From: Streptomyces atratus | GTDB taxonomy: Bacteria; Actinomycetota; Actinomycetes; Streptomycetales; Streptomycetaceae | Length of the DNA stretch: 64,000 bases | Direction: 5' to 3' | NCBI RefSeq assembly: GCF_900119365.1 | Contig: NZ_FPJO01000012.1 | Coordinates: forward strand, 1-64,000 | Shown here: piece after piece, positions 8,664 through 17,177 of the stretch | Numbering within the stretch: position 1 is the stretch's first letter | Layout: each line of letters begins with the position of its first letter | The notes under the pieces: generated by a model | Told to the model about the DNA's origin: nothing | The model's input: only the letters and a program-made list of their open reading frames with translations | Databases searched by the model: none | Translations under genes and position numbers: made by a program

Positions 8664-11168
8664 ATGGACCCGACACACCGGGGACCGGAACAGTACGGCC
8701 GGGACAACGACGGCTTCGGTGAGGGGCCCGGCCGCAGACGGCCGGCCCGCGACCAGCTGACCCCGGACCCTGGTCACCCGACGCCGCCGCAGGCACGCGT
8801 CGTCCGGCTCATATCGGGTGAGTACCTCCTCACCGTCAACCCGGTCGACGGCAGCGAGGTCGAGCTGTGCCCGCCGGGGGAGCAGCCCGGCCCCCCGGCC
8901 CGGCGCACCGCGGCCGGGCGCGCCGACCGTGAACGCGCCACCGCACCGCCCGTACCGCCGGGCCCGCCCGCCCCCCAACTGCCGCTCCTGGAGCGCACAC
9001 AGGAACGCGAACGGCTGGTGCGCCTGCTGGCCCAGGGGCGCTCGGTGCGGCTCACCGGGCCGGCCGGATCCGGCCGTACGGCACTGCTGGACGCCGTCGC
9101 GGCCGACTGCGCGGACCTCGCGCCGGACGGAGTCGTACGGCTCAACGGCTACAAGCGCACCGCCACCGACCTGCTGTACGGGCTCTTCGAGGCCGTCCAC
9201 GAATCGCCGCTGCACCGCCCCGACCGCGCCGGGCTGCTCGAAAAGGTCCGGAGCATCGGCGCCGTCGTCCTCCTCGACGACCTGGAGTTCGGCGGGGCCG
9301 CGCTGGAGGAGCTGCTCGACGCGACACCGGAGTGCGCCTTCCTGTTCGCGACGGTCCCGGACGTCGCCGCGCCCACCACCGAATCGCACCTCGAAGAGGT
9401 CTTCCTCGCGGGCCTCGGCCGCAGCGCCGCGGTCGACCTGCTGGAGCGGGCCGTCGAGCGCCCGCTCACCGAGGAGGAGGCGAACTGGGCGGGGGACCTC
9501 TGGTTCGAGTCCGAGGGGCTGCCGCTGCGCTTCGTCCAGGCGGGCGCCCTGCTGCGCCAGCGCGACATGCTGCGTACCGACCCCGAGGCGTACGGCGTGT
9601 TCGGCGGCGGCGACGGCCGGCCCGCGGAAGTCCCCTTCGGGTACGACCAGGACGTCGACGGCGTCCACATTCCGCTGCCCAGCCTCGGGGAGGGCGCGGC
9701 CCCCGCCCCGCTGCTCGCCTCACGGCTGAGCGCGTCCGCCCGCGACACCCTGCGCTTCGCGGTGGCCCTCGGCGGCGAGGTGCCGCACCAGGCGCATCTG
9801 CCGGCGCTCATCGGGGACACCCACGCGGACGCCGCGCTCGGCGAGCTGGCCGGCTGCGGGCTGCTCTCCCCGGTCGGCCCCCGCTACCGGCTGGCCGCCG
9901 GTGTGGTGACCCAGCTGGAGGCCGCGGGATACGGCGAGGACGCCACCGACCGGGCGCGGACCGCGGCTCAGCACTACGCCTGGTGGGCCGGTCACCCCTC
10001 GGTCACTCCCGAGCGGGTCACGGCCGAGGGCGACGCGGTCGTCGCGGCGATGGCACAGCTGGTGCCCGGCGACGGGGCGGGACAGACCAGCGTGGCCGTG
10101 CTGCTGGCCCGCAGCGCCTCTCCGGCCTTCGCGGCGGGGCTGCACTGGGGAGCCTGGGAGCGGGCGCTGCGGATCGGCCAGGAGGCGGCCAGGCTCGCCG
10201 GAGAGGTCGCCGAAGAGGCGTACTTCCACCACGAGTTGGGTGTCCTGGCGCTGCTGGCCGGCAATCCGGACCGGGCCAGGGCCGAGCTGGAGACCTCGAT
10301 CGGCATGCGCGGGGCGCTCGCCGACAAGTCGGGCGCGGTGGCCGGACGGCGCGCCCTCGCGCTGGTCGCGGACCGTGCCGGCGGCCCGCTGCCCGTGGTC
10401 CTCACCCCGCCGGGTGACGAGCTGCCCGTCCCGCGGACCGAGGAGGCGCCGACGTCGCCCATCCGTGCGACGCCGTCGGTGACGCAGACGCTGTCGGGGC
10501 CGTACGAGGCCGCCGCCACGGTGATCTCGCCGCAGGGCACCCCCAAGGCCGCCGGGGCCGCCGGGAAGGGACGCTTCGCGTTGCTCGCCGGGGCCCGGCG
10601 CAACCTGGTCGCCACGGCCGCGGGCGTACTCCTGACCGGTGTGCTCGGCACGGTGGTGGCGCTGGGGCTGACCTCGGGCGACGACGACGTCCAGGGGAAC
10701 CAGGACGTCACTACCGAGCAGTCGCGGAGCCAGGACGACGGCGAGGACGAGGTCCCGGCCGACAGCCCGGCGGACGGATCGACGCCCGGCGGCGCTTCAC
10801 CCAGCGGCAGCGCGTCGACGCCCGGCCCCTCGGGCGGCGCGATCACGCCGAGCGGCAGCGGTACGCCGTCCCCGGACCCCTCGGGACCGAGCGGCAGCCC
10901 GTCGTCGGACACCCCGTCCAACGGCAAGCCGTCGTCGCACAAGCCGTCCGCGTCGCACAAGCCGTCCGATTCGCCCACGACGCCGAAGCCGACCGGTCCG
11001 ACCGCGAGTCCGACGGACACCGGCTCCCCGACCCCGACGGACACGGCCACCGAACCCGAGCCGTCCTCACCCGACACCTCCGACTCGGCGGGCGGGCCGT
11101 CCTCCTCCTCCTCTTCCTCCTCGCCATCGGCGGCGGCGAGTGCGGAGAGCAGCCCGTCGGCGGCCTGA
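8664..11168 (+). CDS. Membrane-anchored STAND/AAA-like NTPase with Ser/Thr/Pro-rich ectodomain
   Basis: 834 residues from the ATG at 8664 (behind GGGGG; a TTG at 8658 is possible). Residues 1-110 are proline-rich. An NTPase core begins at LERTQERERLVRLLAQG with a Walker-A-like GPAGSGRT at about 131-138, where the usual Lys is Arg, and a Walker-B-like VVLLDDLEFGG. A helical repeat-like region follows to about residue 590. A single transmembrane helix lies at about 644-667 (NLVATAAGVLLTGVLGTVVA). The rest is a low-complexity Ser/Pro/Thr-rich tail of about 165 residues, presumably outside the cell and a candidate for mannosylation. No function is known to me. It resembles STAND signalling ATPases in layout. 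Confidence 0.75.
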   Translation: MDPTHRGPEQYGRDNDGFGEGPGRRRPARDQLTPDPGHPTPPQARVVRLISGEYLLTVNPVDGSEVELCPPGEQPGPPARRTAAGRADRERATAPPVPPGPPAPQLPLLERTQERERLVRLLAQGRSVRLTGPAGSGRTALLDAVAADCADLAPDGVVRLNGYKRTATDLLYGLFEAVHESPLHRPDRAGLLEKVRSIGAVVLLDDLEFGGAALEELLDATPECAFLFATVPDVAAPTTESHLEEVFLAGLGRSAAVDLLERAVERPLTEEEANWAGDLWFESEGLPLRFVQAGALLRQRDMLRTDPEAYGVFGGGDGRPAEVPFGYDQDVDGVHIPLPSLGEGAAPAPLLASRLSASARDTLRFAVALGGEVPHQAHLPALIGDTHADAALGELAGCGLLSPVGPRYRLAAGVVTQLEAAGYGEDATDRARTAAQHYAWWAGHPSVTPERVTAEGDAVVAAMAQLVPGDGAGQTSVAVLLARSASPAFAAGLHWGAWERALRIGQEAARLAGEVAEEAYFHHELGVLALLAGNPDRARAELETSIGMRGALADKSGAVAGRRALALVADRAGGPLPVVLTPPGDELPVPRTEEAPTSPIRATPSVTQTLSGPYEAAATVISPQGTPKAAGAAGKGRFALLAGARRNLVATAAGVLLTGVLGTVVALGLTSGDDDVQGNQDVTTEQSRSQDDGEDEVPADSPADGSTPGGASPSGSASTPGPSGGAITPSGSGTPSPDPSGPSGSPSSDTPSNGKPSSHKPSASHKPSDSPTTPKPTGPTASPTDTGSPTPTDTATEPEPSSPDTSDSAGGPSSSSSSSSPSAAASAESSPSAA

Positions 11169-11184
11169 GCCGCCCCGGAACCGG

Positions 11185-11219
11185 CGAACGCCGGACGTGA
11201 CACACACGTCCGGCGTTCG
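11185..11219. terminator. 15-bp perfect stem between convergent genes
   Basis: CGAACGCCGGACGTG (11185-11199) and its exact complement (11205-11219) flank the loop ACACA. It lies between the stops of the NTPase-like gene and nucS and should terminate both. Confidence 0.85.
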
Positions 11220-11239
11220 GAGTCGGAGAGCGGGAAGGG

Positions 11240-11911
11240 TCAGAACAGCCGCAGCTTGTCGTCCTCGATGCCGCGCAGCGCGTCGTAGTCGAGAACGACA
11301 CAGCCGATCCCGCGGTCCGTCGCCAGCACCCGCGCCTGCGGCTTGATCTCCTGGGCCGCGAAGACGCCCTTCACCGGGGCGAGATGGGGATCGCGGTTGA
11401 GCAGCTCCAGATAGCGGGTCAGCTGCTCCACACCGTCGATGTCGCCGCGCCGCTTCAGCTCCACGGCGACCGTCTGGCCGTCGGCGTCCCGGCACAGGAT
11501 GTCGACCGGCCCGATGGCGGTGAAGTACTCGCGGCGGATCAGGGTGTAACCCTCGCCGAGTGTCTCGATCCGGTCGGCGAGCAGCTCCTGCAGATGCGCT
11601 TCGACGCCGTCCTTGATGAGACCCGGGTCGACACCCAGCTCATGGGACGAGTCATGGAGGATCTCCTCCATCGTGATGATCAGTTTCTCGCCCGCTTTGT
11701 TCACCACGGTCCAGATACCCGCGGTGTCGTCGGTGCCCTCCTTGAGGGTGCAGGGCGGTGACATCCAGTTGAGGGGTTTGTACGCCCTGTCGTCGGCGTG
11801 GATCGACACGCTCCCGTCCGCCTTCACCAGGATCAGACGGGGAGCGGAGGGCAGGTGGGCCGTGAGCCGGCCGGCGTAGTCCACGGAGCAGCGGGCGATG
11901 ACGAGACGCAT
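11240..11911 (-). CDS. nucS: Mismatch-specific endonuclease NucS (EndoMS)
   Basis: Cuts both strands at mispaired bases and provides mismatch repair in actinobacteria that lack MutS/MutL. The 223-residue length equals that of known streptomycete NucS. The N-terminal DNA-binding domain starts MRLVIARCSVDYAGRL. The C-terminal RecB-like nuclease domain has GPVDILCRD (metal-binding Asp) and VAVELKRRG (the E-x-K signature) spaced as in the family. The ATG at 11911 was chosen; a TTG three codons upstream is less likely. Activity normally depends on the sliding clamp, through a short C-terminal peptide; the end here is EDDKLRLF, which looks like such a clamp-binding tail. Confidence 0.95.
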   Translation of the reverse strand: MRLVIARCSVDYAGRLTAHLPSAPRLILVKADGSVSIHADDRAYKPLNWMSPPCTLKEGTDDTAGIWTVVNKAGEKLIITMEEILHDSSHELGVDPGLIKDGVEAHLQELLADRIETLGEGYTLIRREYFTAIGPVDILCRDADGQTVAVELKRRGDIDGVEQLTRYLELLNRDPHLAPVKGVFAAQEIKPQARVLATDRGIGCVVLDYDALRGIEDDKLRLF

Positions 11912-12181
11912 GGTCGGCAACGCTACTCGACGAGGGGTGCTCCACGCGATTCTCCCCCCGTCGCACCCGTCACCCGGGTTGACTCCGGGGGGTGCCGTTC
12001 GGGCTTGCCCCTCTTTGCGCCCCTTCGTTATTGGCCGGTTGTGTTCCCAATCTCCTGGTGCGGCCAGGACTGCACCCTTACCGTGTAAGCAGGAGGTCGC
12101 CGCCCGTGTACGCTGCGTCGCCGCCCTCCTTCCCAGCCCGTAAGGCCCCGGCCCGGCGTCGGGGTCGCGAGAGGAGAACCC

Positions 12182-12574
12182 ATGTCGCTCGACGTCTCAC
12201 CGGCGCTGTTGGAACAGGCCGAGCGAGGCGAGGTCGACGAAGCCGACTTCGTCGACTGCGTCCGGACCTCCCTGCCCTACGCATGGGAGATGATCAGCTC
12301 GTTGGTGGCTCAGTTGAAGGTCGACGGCGGGGAGTTCGCCGACAACCAGACGCCGCCGCCCAACGAGCAGGCACGTGGTCAGCTGCTGCGCGCGCTCGCG
12401 AGTGATGCGATACGCGGTGCGCTGCAGCGGCACTTCGGGGTGCGCCTGGCATTCCAGAACTGCCACCGCGTCGCGGTGTTCCCGCTGGATGCCTCGGTCG
12501 ACGAGCGTCTGGCCCGCTTCACCTCGGTGAGGGGCCAGTTGCTCAACCAGTCGCCCGAACTTCGGGACTGCTAA
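12182..12574 (+). CDS. SCO5389-family conserved protein
   Basis: 130-residue soluble protein conserved in streptomycetes and known to me only as the SCO5389 family. It is acidic at the N-terminus (EQAERGEVDEADFVDCV) and has no membrane segment or catalytic motif. A central NQTPPPNEQARGQLLRALASDAIRG-like helical region (seen around residues 55-80) precedes a RLAFQNCHRVAVFPLD strand region. The ATG at 12182 follows GAGAGGAGAACCC, a strong ribosome site. It is monocistronic and convergent with the oxidoreductase gene. The function is unknown. Confidence 0.8.
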   Translation: MSLDVSPALLEQAERGEVDEADFVDCVRTSLPYAWEMISSLVAQLKVDGGEFADNQTPPPNEQARGQLLRALASDAIRGALQRHFGVRLAFQNCHRVAVFPLDASVDERLARFTSVRGQLLNQSPELRDC

Positions 12575-12582
12575 ACGCTTCT

Positions 12583-12622
12583 GCTGCCGTTCCGGGCGTG
12601 CAACTCGCTCCGGGGCGGCAGC
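12583..12622. terminator. Candidate hairpin between convergent genes
   Basis: GCTGCCG (12583-12589) pairs with CGGCAGC (12616-12622), and an inner CCGG pairs with CCGG. It lies between the stops of the SCO5389-family gene and the flavin oxidoreductase gene. The stem is imperfect. Confidence 0.5.
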
Positions 12623-12644
12623 CCCGCGTACCTCTTACGACTTG

Positions 12645-13688
12645 TCAGGTGAGCAGCGGGAGCACTTCGGTGCCCAGCCGCGCTACGTTCTCCTCCGTGG
12701 CCGCCAGATCCCCCGACCCCTCCGCCAGGAGCGCGAAGCGGGTGATGCCTGTCCGCTCGGCGGTGGCGGCGAGCCGGTCGGCGGCGAGCCGGGGCGGGCC
12801 CACCGGATGAAGGGCGCACAGCAGCTCCGTGTACGCGACCGGATCGCGCATCACCCGGTGCCGGCCGTCGACCGTCACATGCGCGTCCAGCCCCTGCCGC
12901 AGCCAGCCCGGCATCGCCTTCACGAGCGTCTCCACCGCGTCCTCGGGGCGGTCGGCGATCTGGGCCACCCCGGCGGACACGTGCCCGGCCTCGCGGACGC
13001 TCTCGGGGGAGCGGCCCGCGGCGAGCGCGGTGGAGCGCCACAGGGCGACCATGTCCGCCTTCTCCTGGTCCCCGCAGTGCATCCCGAGCAGCATCGGCAG
13101 CCCCTTCTCCGCGGCGAGCTTCACCGTCTTCGGAGAGGTGCACGCGACGACCACCTCGGGGCCGCCGGTGCTTGCGCCGCCGTCCCCGGCGAGGAGTTCG
13201 TCGGCCCGGGGGACCACGGCGACTTCGCGGAAGCCGTACCGCCCCCCGCGCCCGGCCACTCGCGGCTTGCTCAGCCAGTCGAGCAGCAGCTCCAGGGACT
13301 CCGGGAAGCCCTTCTCGTACGCCTCCAGGCCCGCTCCGAACACCTCCAGGTCCACCCAGGGGCCGCCCCGGCCGACGCCGAGGGTGAACCGGCCGCCGCT
13401 GGTGAGGTGGAGCAGAGCGGCCTGTTCGCCGAGCGCCACCGGGTGCTGGGTCGGCAGCACGCTCACCGCCGTGCCGACCCGGATCCTGCGGGTGCGGCCG
13501 AGCAGCAGCGCGGCCAGCGTGACGGCGGACGGGCAGACCCCGTACGGCACGAAATGATGCTCTGCCAGCCAGACCGAGTCGAGCCCGGATTCCTCCGCGA
13601 CCTCGGTGGACCGGATCGCGCGGTGCAGCGCTTCCCCCGGCCCCTGCCCCGGAAACTGGGCTGCCAGTACGAACGTTCCGACACGCAT
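12645..13688 (-). CDS. LLM-class flavin-dependent oxidoreductase
   Basis: Luciferase-like monooxygenase of 347 residues using FMNH2 or F420. It opens with MRVGTFVLAAQFPGQG and has the family signatures LDSVWLAEHHF, RIRVGTAVSVLPTQHPVALGEQ and LTSGGRFTLGVGRGGP. A C-terminal insertion (TAERTGITRFALL) is typical of this TIM-barrel family. The ATG at 13688 has an excellent AAGGAGG site 9 nt upstream. The substrate is unknown and the neighbours give no clue. Whether it uses FMN or F420 cannot be decided here. Confidence 0.9.
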   Translation of the reverse strand: MRVGTFVLAAQFPGQGPGEALHRAIRSTEVAEESGLDSVWLAEHHFVPYGVCPSAVTLAALLLGRTRRIRVGTAVSVLPTQHPVALGEQAALLHLTSGGRFTLGVGRGGPWVDLEVFGAGLEAYEKGFPESLELLLDWLSKPRVAGRGGRYGFREVAVVPRADELLAGDGGASTGGPEVVVACTSPKTVKLAAEKGLPMLLGMHCGDQEKADMVALWRSTALAAGRSPESVREAGHVSAGVAQIADRPEDAVETLVKAMPGWLRQGLDAHVTVDGRHRVMRDPVAYTELLCALHPVGPPRLAADRLAATAERTGITRFALLAEGSGDLAATEENVARLGTEVLPLLT

Positions 13689-13899
13689 CGCCAATTGCCT
13701 CCTTGCGGCCGACGCGGCTCTCCCCTGTAGAGCAACAACGTCTGACACGTGCCAAAGGCACGGTCCGCCGGCAAGTTGTTGCGATTTTCCGGTAACTCAC
13801 TCCCGTCCGGGACCTCGCCCGCGAGGCGCCGGACGCCCGTGTCGGCCAAATGGCCCTACGCTGGGCGGGACCTGCCCAGACTGCCCCGTGAGGTGTCAC

Positions 13900-14229
13900 G
13901 TGTCCCCGCGCCGCAACCGCCCCCGAGGCGGCGAGAGTCCCCACGACAGCGCCGAGGAGCCGGGGGCCCGGTACGGCGGGGGCGGGCGCGCCGAGGAGTG
14001 GCGGGGCGAGCAGTGGTCCGTCCGTCCGGTCAGCGGGGCGAGCGCGGCGGGCAAGCGGTACCGCTGCCCCGGCTGCGACCAGGAGATCCCGTCCGGCGTC
14101 CCGCATCTGGTGGCCTGGTCCGAGTACGGCGGGATCGACGACCGCAGGCACTGGCACAAGGCCTGCTGGAACGCGAAGGACCGCCGCACCACACAGGTGC
14201 AGCGGTCCAGGAACGCGCCTCGCTACTGA
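13900..14229 (+). CDS. Small CxxC protein, possibly zinc-binding
   Basis: 109 residues from the GTG at 13900. The first 45 residues are basic and disordered-looking (RRNRPRGGE). The C-terminal half holds RYRCPGCDQEIPSG and, 30 residues on, HWHKACW, giving Cys-x2-Cys plus His/His/Cys, a plausible zinc ribbon. Homologues are often labelled ATP/GTP-binding, but no P-loop is visible and I do not accept that label. The gene is convergent with the ABC permease gene. Confidence 0.7.
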   Translation: MSPRRNRPRGGESPHDSAEEPGARYGGGGRAEEWRGEQWSVRPVSGASAAGKRYRCPGCDQEIPSGVPHLVAWSEYGGIDDRRHWHKACWNAKDRRTTQVQRSRNAPRY

Positions 14230-14253
14230 GCCCGTCCGGGCGGGGACGGCTCA
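14227..14253. terminator. Hairpin overlapping two convergent stop codons
   Basis: TGAGCCCGTCC (14227-14237) pairs with GGACGGCTCA (14244-14253) with one bulged base. The stem includes both stop codons of the flanking genes. Confidence 0.6.
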
Positions 14254-15123
14254 GACGTCCCGGCGGTCCAGAGTGACGAACGCGCAGATCATGGCCACGG
14301 CCGTGACGCCGAGCATGATCCACAGCGAGTCCCAGCCGGACGGCCCCGAATCGGCGACCGAGGTGGAGTACAGGGCGCTGAGCTGGCTCGGGATCGAGTA
14401 CTGGAAGAGCGCCAGCCGCAGGTCGGAGAGCGACTCCGCGAACATGAACATGGCCAGCACCAGCGGCAGCAGCACCACCCCGATCATGATCGTGATCGCA
14501 CCGGCGGAGTGCCGGATGAGGGCGCCGACCGCGAGGGCGAGCAGTCCCAGCGTCGCGGTGTAGAGGCCGACCCCGACCGTCGCGCGCAGCCAGTCGCCGC
14601 CACTGGGCGCCGCACTCTCGATGAACGCCGTCTGCATCACCGCGACCAGCGCGGTCGTCACGGTCGTGATCACGAAGGTGAGCAGGAAGAAGACGATCGC
14701 CTTCGCGCCCAGCACCCGGGCACGGCTGGGGCAGGCGGTCAGCGTCGTACGGATCATGCCCGTGCCGTACTCCGACGCGATGGTCATCACACCGAGCGTG
14801 ATCACACAGATCGAGCCCAGCAGCACCCCGAAGAAGCCGAGGCTGAGCACCGGCGTCGAGCCCAGATCGGAATCGACGGTGTTGACCGCGAGCGTGGCCA
14901 GCAGCCCGATCCCGAGCAGCAGCACGATCATGACGCCGAGCGTCCACATCGTGGAGCGCACCGAGCGGATCTTGGTCCACTCGGAGGCGATCGCATCGCC
15001 GAGGGTGGCCCGGCGCACCGGGATCGGCGAGGTGTACGGACCGGCCGGTGCGGTCTGCGGGCTGTGCTGCGGGGCCGGGGCCTGCCGCTGGGACGGCGCC
15101 TGCGGGGTCGGCGGCGTTGTCAT
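14251..15123 (-). CDS. ABC-2 type permease (pair 1)
   Basis: 290-residue membrane subunit. A proline/glutamine-rich cytoplasmic N-terminus (1-45) is followed by IASEWTKIRSVRSTMWTLGV, the start motif of this permease family, and six transmembrane helices to FVTLDRRDV. The motif ASEYGTGMIRTTL after helix 2 is shared with the second permease at 16393. The ATG at 15123 overlaps the ATPase TGA (ATGA), so the two are translationally coupled and form one exporter. The substrate is unknown. The whole ATPase-permease block at 14.2-18.2 kb lies directly downstream of filP in the same orientation. Confidence 0.88.
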   Translation of the reverse strand: MTTPPTPQAPSQRQAPAPQHSPQTAPAGPYTSPIPVRRATLGDAIASEWTKIRSVRSTMWTLGVMIVLLLGIGLLATLAVNTVDSDLGSTPVLSLGFFGVLLGSICVITLGVMTIASEYGTGMIRTTLTACPSRARVLGAKAIVFFLLTFVITTVTTALVAVMQTAFIESAAPSGGDWLRATVGVGLYTATLGLLALAVGALIRHSAGAITIMIGVVLLPLVLAMFMFAESLSDLRLALFQYSIPSQLSALYSTSVADSGPSGWDSLWIMLGVTAVAMICAFVTLDRRDV

Positions 15124-16247
15124 CGGGCGTCCTCGCTGGTGTCGCGCTTGGTCAGGTCTGCGGTGGCCGCGGCGGGCCCGGCCGGGGCCGCCGCGGACGG
15201 GTTCTGTCCGGGCGGCGGCGGGGCGTACCAGTTCTGCTGCGGCACCTGAGGGACCGGTGGCTGCGGCGGTTCGTACCCCGGTTGCCCGTGCCCGTGGGCC
15301 GCCGGCTGTTGGAGACCCGCCTTCTGGTCCGCCGTCGAGCGGTAGTCCACGACGGACTGGGTCATCCGCATGTACGCCTCCTCCAGCGAGGCCTGGTGCG
15401 GGGAGAGCTCCCACAGCCGGACGTCCGACTCGTGCGCCACCTCGCTGATCCGCGGCAGCGGAAGCCCGGTGACCCGCAGGGCCCCGTCCGGCTCGGACAT
15501 GACCCGGCCGCCCGCCTCGGTGAGCGAGGTGGTCAGCTTCTCGCGCCGCTCCGCGAGGCCGTCGGCGACCCGGACCCGGGCGAAGTCGGCCGAGTTGGCG
15601 GAGATGAATTCCTTGACGTTCATGTCGGCGAGCAGCTGCCCCCGGCCGATCACGATCAAATGGTCGGCGGTGAGCGCCATCTCGCTCATCAGATGGCTGG
15701 AGACGAAGACCGTACGGCCCTCGGACGCCAGCATCTTCATCAGATTGCGGACCCAGAGGATGCCCTCGGGGTCCAGGCCGTTGACCGGCTCGTCGAAGAG
15801 CAGCACCTGCGGGTCGCCGAGCAGCGCCGCCGCGATCCCGAGCCGCTGGCCCATGCCGAGCGAGAAGCCCTTGGACCGCTTCCGTGCGACGTCCTGGAGA
15901 CCGACGACGCCGAGCACCTCGTCGACCCGGGCGGCCGGGATGCCCGCGAGCTGGGCGAGCGAGAGGAGGTGATTACGGGCGCTGCGCCCGCCGTGCACCG
16001 CCTTGGCGTCCAGCAGGGCGCCCACCTGGCGCGGGGCGTTCGGCAGGCTGCGGAAGGGGTGGCCGCCGATCGTCACATGACCGGAGGTCGGTTGGTCCAG
16101 GCCCAGGATCATGCGCATGGTGGTGGACTTGCCCGACCCGTTGGGACCGAGGAATCCGGTGACGGTACCCGGCCGCACCTGGAAGGAAAGGTTGGACACG
16201 GCCGTCTTCGCGCCGTAGCGCTTTGTCAGGCCGACTGCCTCGATCAT
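15120..16247 (-). CDS. ABC transporter ATP-binding protein with Pro/Gln-rich tail (pair 1)
   Basis: 375 residues. The nucleotide-binding domain has Walker A GPNGSGKST, signature FSLGMGQRLGIAAALLG, Walker B VLLFDEPVNGLDPEG and switch SSHLMSEM. The signature is SLGMGQ rather than LSGGQ, shared with pair 2. A helical domain (about 215-300) ends in SPHQASLEEAYMRMT. A Pro/Gln-rich, probably disordered tail follows (about 310-375). It is paralogous to the ATPase at 17178; a 103-nt stretch is identical between the two genes (15758-15860 and 17681-17783). The likely partner is the overlapping permease. Confidence 0.9.
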   Translation of the reverse strand: MIEAVGLTKRYGAKTAVSNLSFQVRPGTVTGFLGPNGSGKSTTMRMILGLDQPTSGHVTIGGHPFRSLPNAPRQVGALLDAKAVHGGRSARNHLLSLAQLAGIPAARVDEVLGVVGLQDVARKRSKGFSLGMGQRLGIAAALLGDPQVLLFDEPVNGLDPEGILWVRNLMKMLASEGRTVFVSSHLMSEMALTADHLIVIGRGQLLADMNVKEFISANSADFARVRVADGLAERREKLTTSLTEAGGRVMSEPDGALRVTGLPLPRISEVAHESDVRLWELSPHQASLEEAYMRMTQSVVDYRSTADQKAGLQQPAAHGHGQPGYEPPQPPVPQVPQQNWYAPPPPGQNPSAAAPAGPAAATADLTKRDTSEDAR

Positions 16248-16392
16248 GCTTCAGCCCCATCGACTCACTGCTGTCGTCGGGGCCCAGGCCGAGCGGCCGC
16301 ACGCCCCCGTAAGACTTAGGAGGATATCCAGGCATTGACGGTTCCGGCCAAGCCGTTGCGGGCGCGCGTCGTCCTTCGGACCGGGCGAACGG

Positions 16393-17172
16393 TCACGCAT
16401 CCCGCTTCTTGAGCATGAGATAGCCGCCGATCAGCGCGGCCACCACCCAGGCGACCAGGATCCCGAGCCCTCCCCACGGCCCGTACGGAGCCGGGTTGCT
16501 GTTCATGGCATCGGGCACCACCTGCATGATCTTGGAGCCCGCCTGGTCGGGGAAGTAGCGGGCGACCTTCTTCGCCCCCGGGACCGCCGACAGGATCTGG
16601 GAGACCAGGAAGAAGAACGGCATCAGGATGCCGAGCGACAGCATGGAGCTGCGCAGCATCGTCGCCACACCCATCGAGAAGATCCCGATCAGGCCCATGT
16701 AGATGCCACCTCCGACGACCGCGCGCAGGACGTTGTCCGCGCCGATGTCCGTGTGGTGCTCGCCGAGAAGCGCCTGCCCGAGGAAGAACGAGACGAAGCT
16801 GGTCGCGATGCCGACCACCAGGGCCAGCAGACCGGCCACCGTGACCTTGCTGAACAGGAAGGAACCGCGCTGGGGCACGGCCGCCAGCGAGGTGCGGATC
16901 ATGCCGGAGCTGTACTCCGTACCGACCACCAGCACACCGAAGACGACCATGGCCAGCTGGCCGAGGACCATGCCGGAGAAGCTGATGAGGGTCGGGTCGA
17001 AGGTGGCCCGCTCCGCCATCGGGAGGTCGTCGAACTGGGCGTTCATCAGGGCGCAGAGCGCCGCGCTCATCGCGACGGTGACGACGAACGCGGAGATCAG
17101 CGTCCAGACGGTCGAGGAGACCGTACGGATCTTGGTCCACTCGGAGGTCAGGACCGCGGGTACCGATGCCAT
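16393..17172 (-). CDS. ABC-2 type permease (pair 2)
   Basis: 259 residues beginning MASVPAVLTSEWTKIRTVSS, then six transmembrane helices. It shares the VGTEYSSGMIRTSL segment with the pair-1 permease. I start it at the ATG at 17172, which has AGGAGG about 11 nt upstream; the GTG at 17181 overlaps the ATPase stop but sits only 1-2 nt from that ribosome site. The final ILVAWVVAALIGGYLMLKK helix ends in a basic tail. It forms the exporter of pair 2 with the ATPase immediately upstream. Confidence 0.88.
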   Translation of the reverse strand: MASVPAVLTSEWTKIRTVSSTVWTLISAFVVTVAMSAALCALMNAQFDDLPMAERATFDPTLISFSGMVLGQLAMVVFGVLVVGTEYSSGMIRTSLAAVPQRGSFLFSKVTVAGLLALVVGIATSFVSFFLGQALLGEHHTDIGADNVLRAVVGGGIYMGLIGIFSMGVATMLRSSMLSLGILMPFFFLVSQILSAVPGAKKVARYFPDQAGSKIMQVVPDAMNSNPAPYGPWGGLGILVAWVVAALIGGYLMLKKRDA

Positions 17173-17177
17173 CGTCG

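Noticed and set aside
13900..14229. ATP/GTP-binding protein label for the small CxxC protein
   Set aside because: No P-loop or other nucleotide-binding motif is present.
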